In this document: piece after piece, positions 60,498 through 64,000 of the stretch | Numbering within the stretch: the first letter of the stretch is position 1 | Layout of the letters: each line of letters opens with the position of its first letter | Origin: Zantedeschia hybrid cultivar | Taxonomy: Eukaryota > Streptophyta > Magnoliopsida > Alismatales > Araceae | Length of the DNA: 64,000 nt | Direction: 5' to 3' | Assembly: GCA_030544215.1 (NCBI GenBank) | Contig: JARZZO010000016.1 | Span: 59,437,501 to 59,501,500 of the forward strand | Translations under genes and position numbers: made by a program | Notes under the pieces: model-generated | Told to the model about the DNA's origin: nothing | Databases searched by the model: none | The model's input: the letters and a program-made list of their open reading frames with translations, nothing else

Positions 60498-60736
60498 CGT
60501 TAAGATTGTCACCATTAACTAAACATAATGATGAATACAAAGGGGGAAAGAATCGCAATACAAAGATAGAAAAATACAAAGAACCCATATCTTAAGATCT
60601 ACATTGGACCAAACAGGAGAGAAACAAAATAACAAAAAATACAAAAGTACATAGAAAAACCTAAAGGAGCGAAGGTGGTTAGACCTTATGGGCACCAAAG
60701 AAACCCCCTTACGATTGATGACAAATAAGATCCAAA
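58800..60736. other. Gene-free stretch, purine-rich in part
   Basis: 59170-59600 is strongly purine-rich on the plus strand. An (AT)n microsatellite lies at about 60460-60494. Short open frames on both strands show no known family. Confidence 0.45.
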
Positions 60737-61444
60737 GGTTGTGTTTGGGAACTCGAGAGAAGTCCTTCTAAATGACTTCTCCTCTCTAAATAATTATTTC
60801 CATAAAAAGTAGATGTGTTTGGTAAGTTTAGTATTTTTACTTCTCCTACGCAAGAAGAAGGAACAAAACCTGGTTCCTGCATAAGGAGAATTTTTCTCCT
60901 TCATGTGGTGTGATTTTGTGTAGAGTGGTTTCTTCATCCGCGACAGAAGGAGAAAAAATAAGAAAGGAGATAATTATCTTCTCCTCTATGAGGGAGAGAG
61001 AGAAAAAATGATAAAGGACTCTCTCTCTTCACCCTAATTCTTCTTTATGGCACCAATGACCAAGAACATTTGTTCCTATCTTTATTTGTATAATGTCATC
61101 ATGTATTATTATATATTAGTTTTCTTAATTATTTAATGTGATGGTTATGTTAATATATCATAACCTTTATTAATATATTTTATTAATGCAAAAGAGAATT
61201 TTTAGTTTATGATTAATTTATAACATATTTATCATATATTATTTTTTTTGAGGTAAAAATTTTAAATATTTTAGATGAGGATACTTTAATAAGAACTTAT
61301 CAAGAAATCCTTCCAACGATTGGGTTCATTTTGCGTTCCCAAACTCGTTTCACTTCTAAGATAAGAAGTACTTCTATTTATAATCACTTCTACTTGGAAG
61401 TCACTTTTGTACAGAGTACTTCGATAAAATTCCCAAACACAGTC
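60737..61444. mobile_element. Non-autonomous inverted-repeat DNA element
   Basis: Left end GGTTGTGTTTGGGAA (60737) and reversed right end GACTGTGTTTGGGAA (61444) form inverted repeats; both sides abut AAA. Subterminal zones on both sides carry repeated AGAAGT/ACTTCT words. 708 bp, no transposase. Confidence 0.6.
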
Positions 61445-64000
61445 AAAGTTGAACCTTCCTCTTAACAACAAGATGAGCAGAAAGAAGATAGATCCGTCTA
61501 AAACGAAGTTATATTGCTAGACAAATAGCCGATGAATGGAGGAGGGGCTCATATGAGACGCCCCCAACACATATGTGTGTTATTTGCACAAGCCTGTGAG
61601 CTCCTAAACATATGCCATAGATAACCCTAGATTTGGGATAAATCTTTAATAAAGACCAACAACAGGGTGCTCCGTTGGGGAAGGAAATAAACACAGAGAA
61701 TGAGGGGAAACAACAAGAGGGGAACACCACAGAGAGGGGAGAGAGGCAGCTAATAAAGGCATAGTTGAAGCCTATAAGATGTCGGGGAATAAAAACCTCC
61801 ATACGGAGCACAGGAAAAACCATCCACAACGATGAAAACGAAACCAAGAAAAAAACTTCAACCTTACCTCAGGGGGCTCCTAGAAGAGAAGATGCCTCCT
61901 AAGAAACGAGAGAGTGGTGGGGAGGGGAGAGGAGAAAGGGCTCCGTCTATGGGAAACCCCCTTCTTCCCCTATATGTCGGTTGTAAAATTGTCCCCTTGA
62001 AAATTAAATGAAAATATTGCTATGAAGCATGAAAAGATGTGATCACCAGAGATACGAGGGCCTCAATGTATGGAATAAAAGAGTGATTATGTTGTGTACT
62101 AACCTTGGATTGATGGGGAGACTGTGAATCATATCTTCTCATCCTCCGACCGGCTGAACGAAGAGAGCCTTCCTTTGATTTTACCTTGCAAAATAGATTA
62201 AGAAAAACTCAATCAGAACAAGGTTGAGGTGTAGTATCTACTCTAAAAATGATTGAAACATGCAAATTGAGTACATGCATACATTCTTTGTGTGTTTTAA
62301 ACTCCTATATGCAAAAAGGATGGATTGATGCATGCAATGATGAAGTGTGCAAGTGTTACACAAATCAAATATCGTCTACATGGAGAGGGGAATGATGACG
62401 CTATGAATGCAATTAAACTATAAATAAAAAAATGCAAAGTATTCAAGGAGAAAGAAGATTATTGTTAATGTTAGTGATGCCCTTCTCCAATATCACCAAT
62501 AGCTTGATTAGATATCCATGTTGATGAAGCTCTTGATGGACTCCCTAAAGCTTGAGAATGTGGTTAAACTCTTCAATTTTTGTGCTCAAGAGGGGTGGGA
62601 GAGATCTCTTAATGATGGAGCTCTTCTTACAAATTTTTTGACCTTTTTTAACCTTTGATGGGTGCCATATAAATAGAGGAGGTTATTTTCATAATATTTT
62701 TTTTCAAAAATTAATAAAATGACCATCAAGCCATCATTGGATGGAAAGAGGGTTTGAAAAGCTTCCGAATATGTTTTGGAAATATGGGAGACCCTCCCTT
62801 CATGTATAAGGAAGCCAAAATTAAGGACATAACAAGTTTCGGCTCGGATTAGGCCTTATGGGCTATGAAATTAAATCGCGTTAGCCTGACCTAACGCCTA
62901 TCTGAATGGCGGCCAACCACTAGGACGTGAATAAGAATAGCTAATTAGGAAAGAGAATGGAAAAAAATATAAAAATAAACAAAAGGAAAGCCGAAAAGTA
63001 TCTTTCATGGAAGACGTGAATTAGGAAAACAAGTAATCAATTAGGATCGAAAAATGGAATCAATTAAAAATAAGAAGTTGAATCGCATCCAGATAATATG
63101 ACACTTATAAAAAAAATTAGCAATATTTCAAAAAAATAAAAAAAAAATTAGTTAATTGACTCAATTTAGAAGATCATTTTGGGGTATTATAGTATGACAA
63201 GAAATGTACTGAATGTAAGATCAAAAATAGTGTCTACACCGCCCATCGGATCTTAACCTCCAGTGTCATCAAAGGTGTTGAGGGTTAGGGTTCTTGGCGC
63301 TCTCAATACGAAAAGGAAAAGAGAGGCAACTAGTTGTCCCTTTGGCAATCTTTCATGTGTTATACTATACTCGCTCAAAATCAGTTTAGAATGTCTATTG
63401 TCTTCTACATCAAACTAAGCATTTGATTATTACTATTGTAGTACTTGAGTAAGACCAATCGTCCACGAGAGGATGCGCCATATTTTATGCTTTGTTGACA
63501 AAGTGGGTAGTTATCGATTCCACATGTTTTTTTATGGAAATCATGAATCCCAATATCAATGTCGTTAATCTATTAACACAACTAAATAAGGTATTTGTTT
63601 ACATTATAATATTTTGTAAAACTTTTTTATAAAAAACTTATTAAAGTGAAAATTATAACAATATTGAAGTTCTAAACATATAATTATCATGTTTTGTAAA
63701 AATATGGTAACTTTTAAAATAATAATTGAACCTTATCCAACCACTTATGGGAAGCTCGTTGTTTCTGCTCTCCTGTCCCATACGTTGCCTCCTTCTCTAC
63801 AGGAGAACCGTAATGATGGTGGTGATGGGATCAAGCTTCTCCACCCTCATCCTCAACCCAACATGGCCTTCGATGCTAGTCCTCAGAGACCGCAACCCTT
63901 CTGCCAACGCCTCCACCTCCATATGTAGCTTCAAGAAGTAGCTGACACCCTATGTAGATCCCCTTGTTTGTAGACGTCAATGCCTTATTTTATATTCAAA
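61445..64000. other. Gene-free stretch with an LTR-like end
   Basis: GTGTCTACA at 63230-63238 is the inverse of the LTR start TGTAGACAC; read on the minus strand from 63238 the sequence resembles the beginning of the 57576 LTR in order (TGTAGACAC, TTTTGA, TCATACTATAATA) but is strongly diverged. No protein domains are seen. At 63720-63930 there is a short GC-richer block with open frames but no recognisable product. Confidence 0.4.

Noticed and set aside
57576..63238. A single LTR retrotransposon running from TGTAGACAC to GTGTCTACA
   Set aside because: Flanking five bases differ (CCAGC versus CCGCC), the two end regions are not direct repeats of each other, and no gag or pol sequence was seen; two unrelated insertions are more likely.

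Overview
This is plant nuclear DNA: genes broken by canonical GT-AG introns, two cytosolic ribosomal protein genes, a plant-specific bHLH factor, a plant U-box protein and dense layers of plant-type transposable elements. A very GC-rich first exon in the U-box gene next to AT-rich introns and intergenic DNA suggests a monocot, but I cannot fix the species.

Four intact-looking genes are supported, and in each the exon phases close exactly. (1) RPL13/eL13, + strand, non-coding leader exon near 10.67 kb, coding 12422-14245, 208 residues. (2) A bHLH104/bHLH34/ILR3-type (clade IVc, iron regulation) transcription factor, + strand, 18933-23178, five exons, 232 residues. (3) A U-box/RING-type protein resembling plant PUB62, - strand, 43337-25242, about 13 exons, 619 residues; its introns span some 18 kb and are packed with SINE, LINE, LTR and hAT-type insertions. 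(4) RPL21/eL21, - strand, 56677-53671, two exons, 164 residues.

Two gene relics are clear. A GSO1-like LRR receptor kinase fragment (7557-8947, - strand) sits inside a complete Mutator-like element with about 105-bp terminal inverted repeats and a perfect 9-bp target duplication: a Pack-MULE. An RRM RNA-binding-protein pseudogene is present in two copies, because it lies in a recent tandem duplication of about 1.4 kb (47388-50221) whose breakpoint carries a 20-bp templated insertion.

The remainder is mostly mobile DNA and its decay: two divergent minus-strand Ty3/gypsy-like LTRs (5.3-6.2 and 17.0-17.8 kb), a long LTR at 30.2-32.3 kb split by a nested inverted-repeat element, LTR-like ends at 57.6 and 63.2 kb, a foldback MITE family with about six copies, two hAT MITEs of one family with 8-bp target duplications, a Tourist-like MITE, tRNA-derived SINEs, several LINE 3' tails, minisatellites and microsatellites. 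The genes do not form a pathway or operon; they are independent loci. No tRNA, rRNA or CRISPR feature was found. The most interesting observations are the Pack-MULE with its captured kinase, the templated tandem-duplication breakpoint, the 88-bp periodic ACGT repeats in an LTR-like promoter, and a TATA box set in the loop of a perfect 13-bp inverted repeat inside the RPL21 intron.
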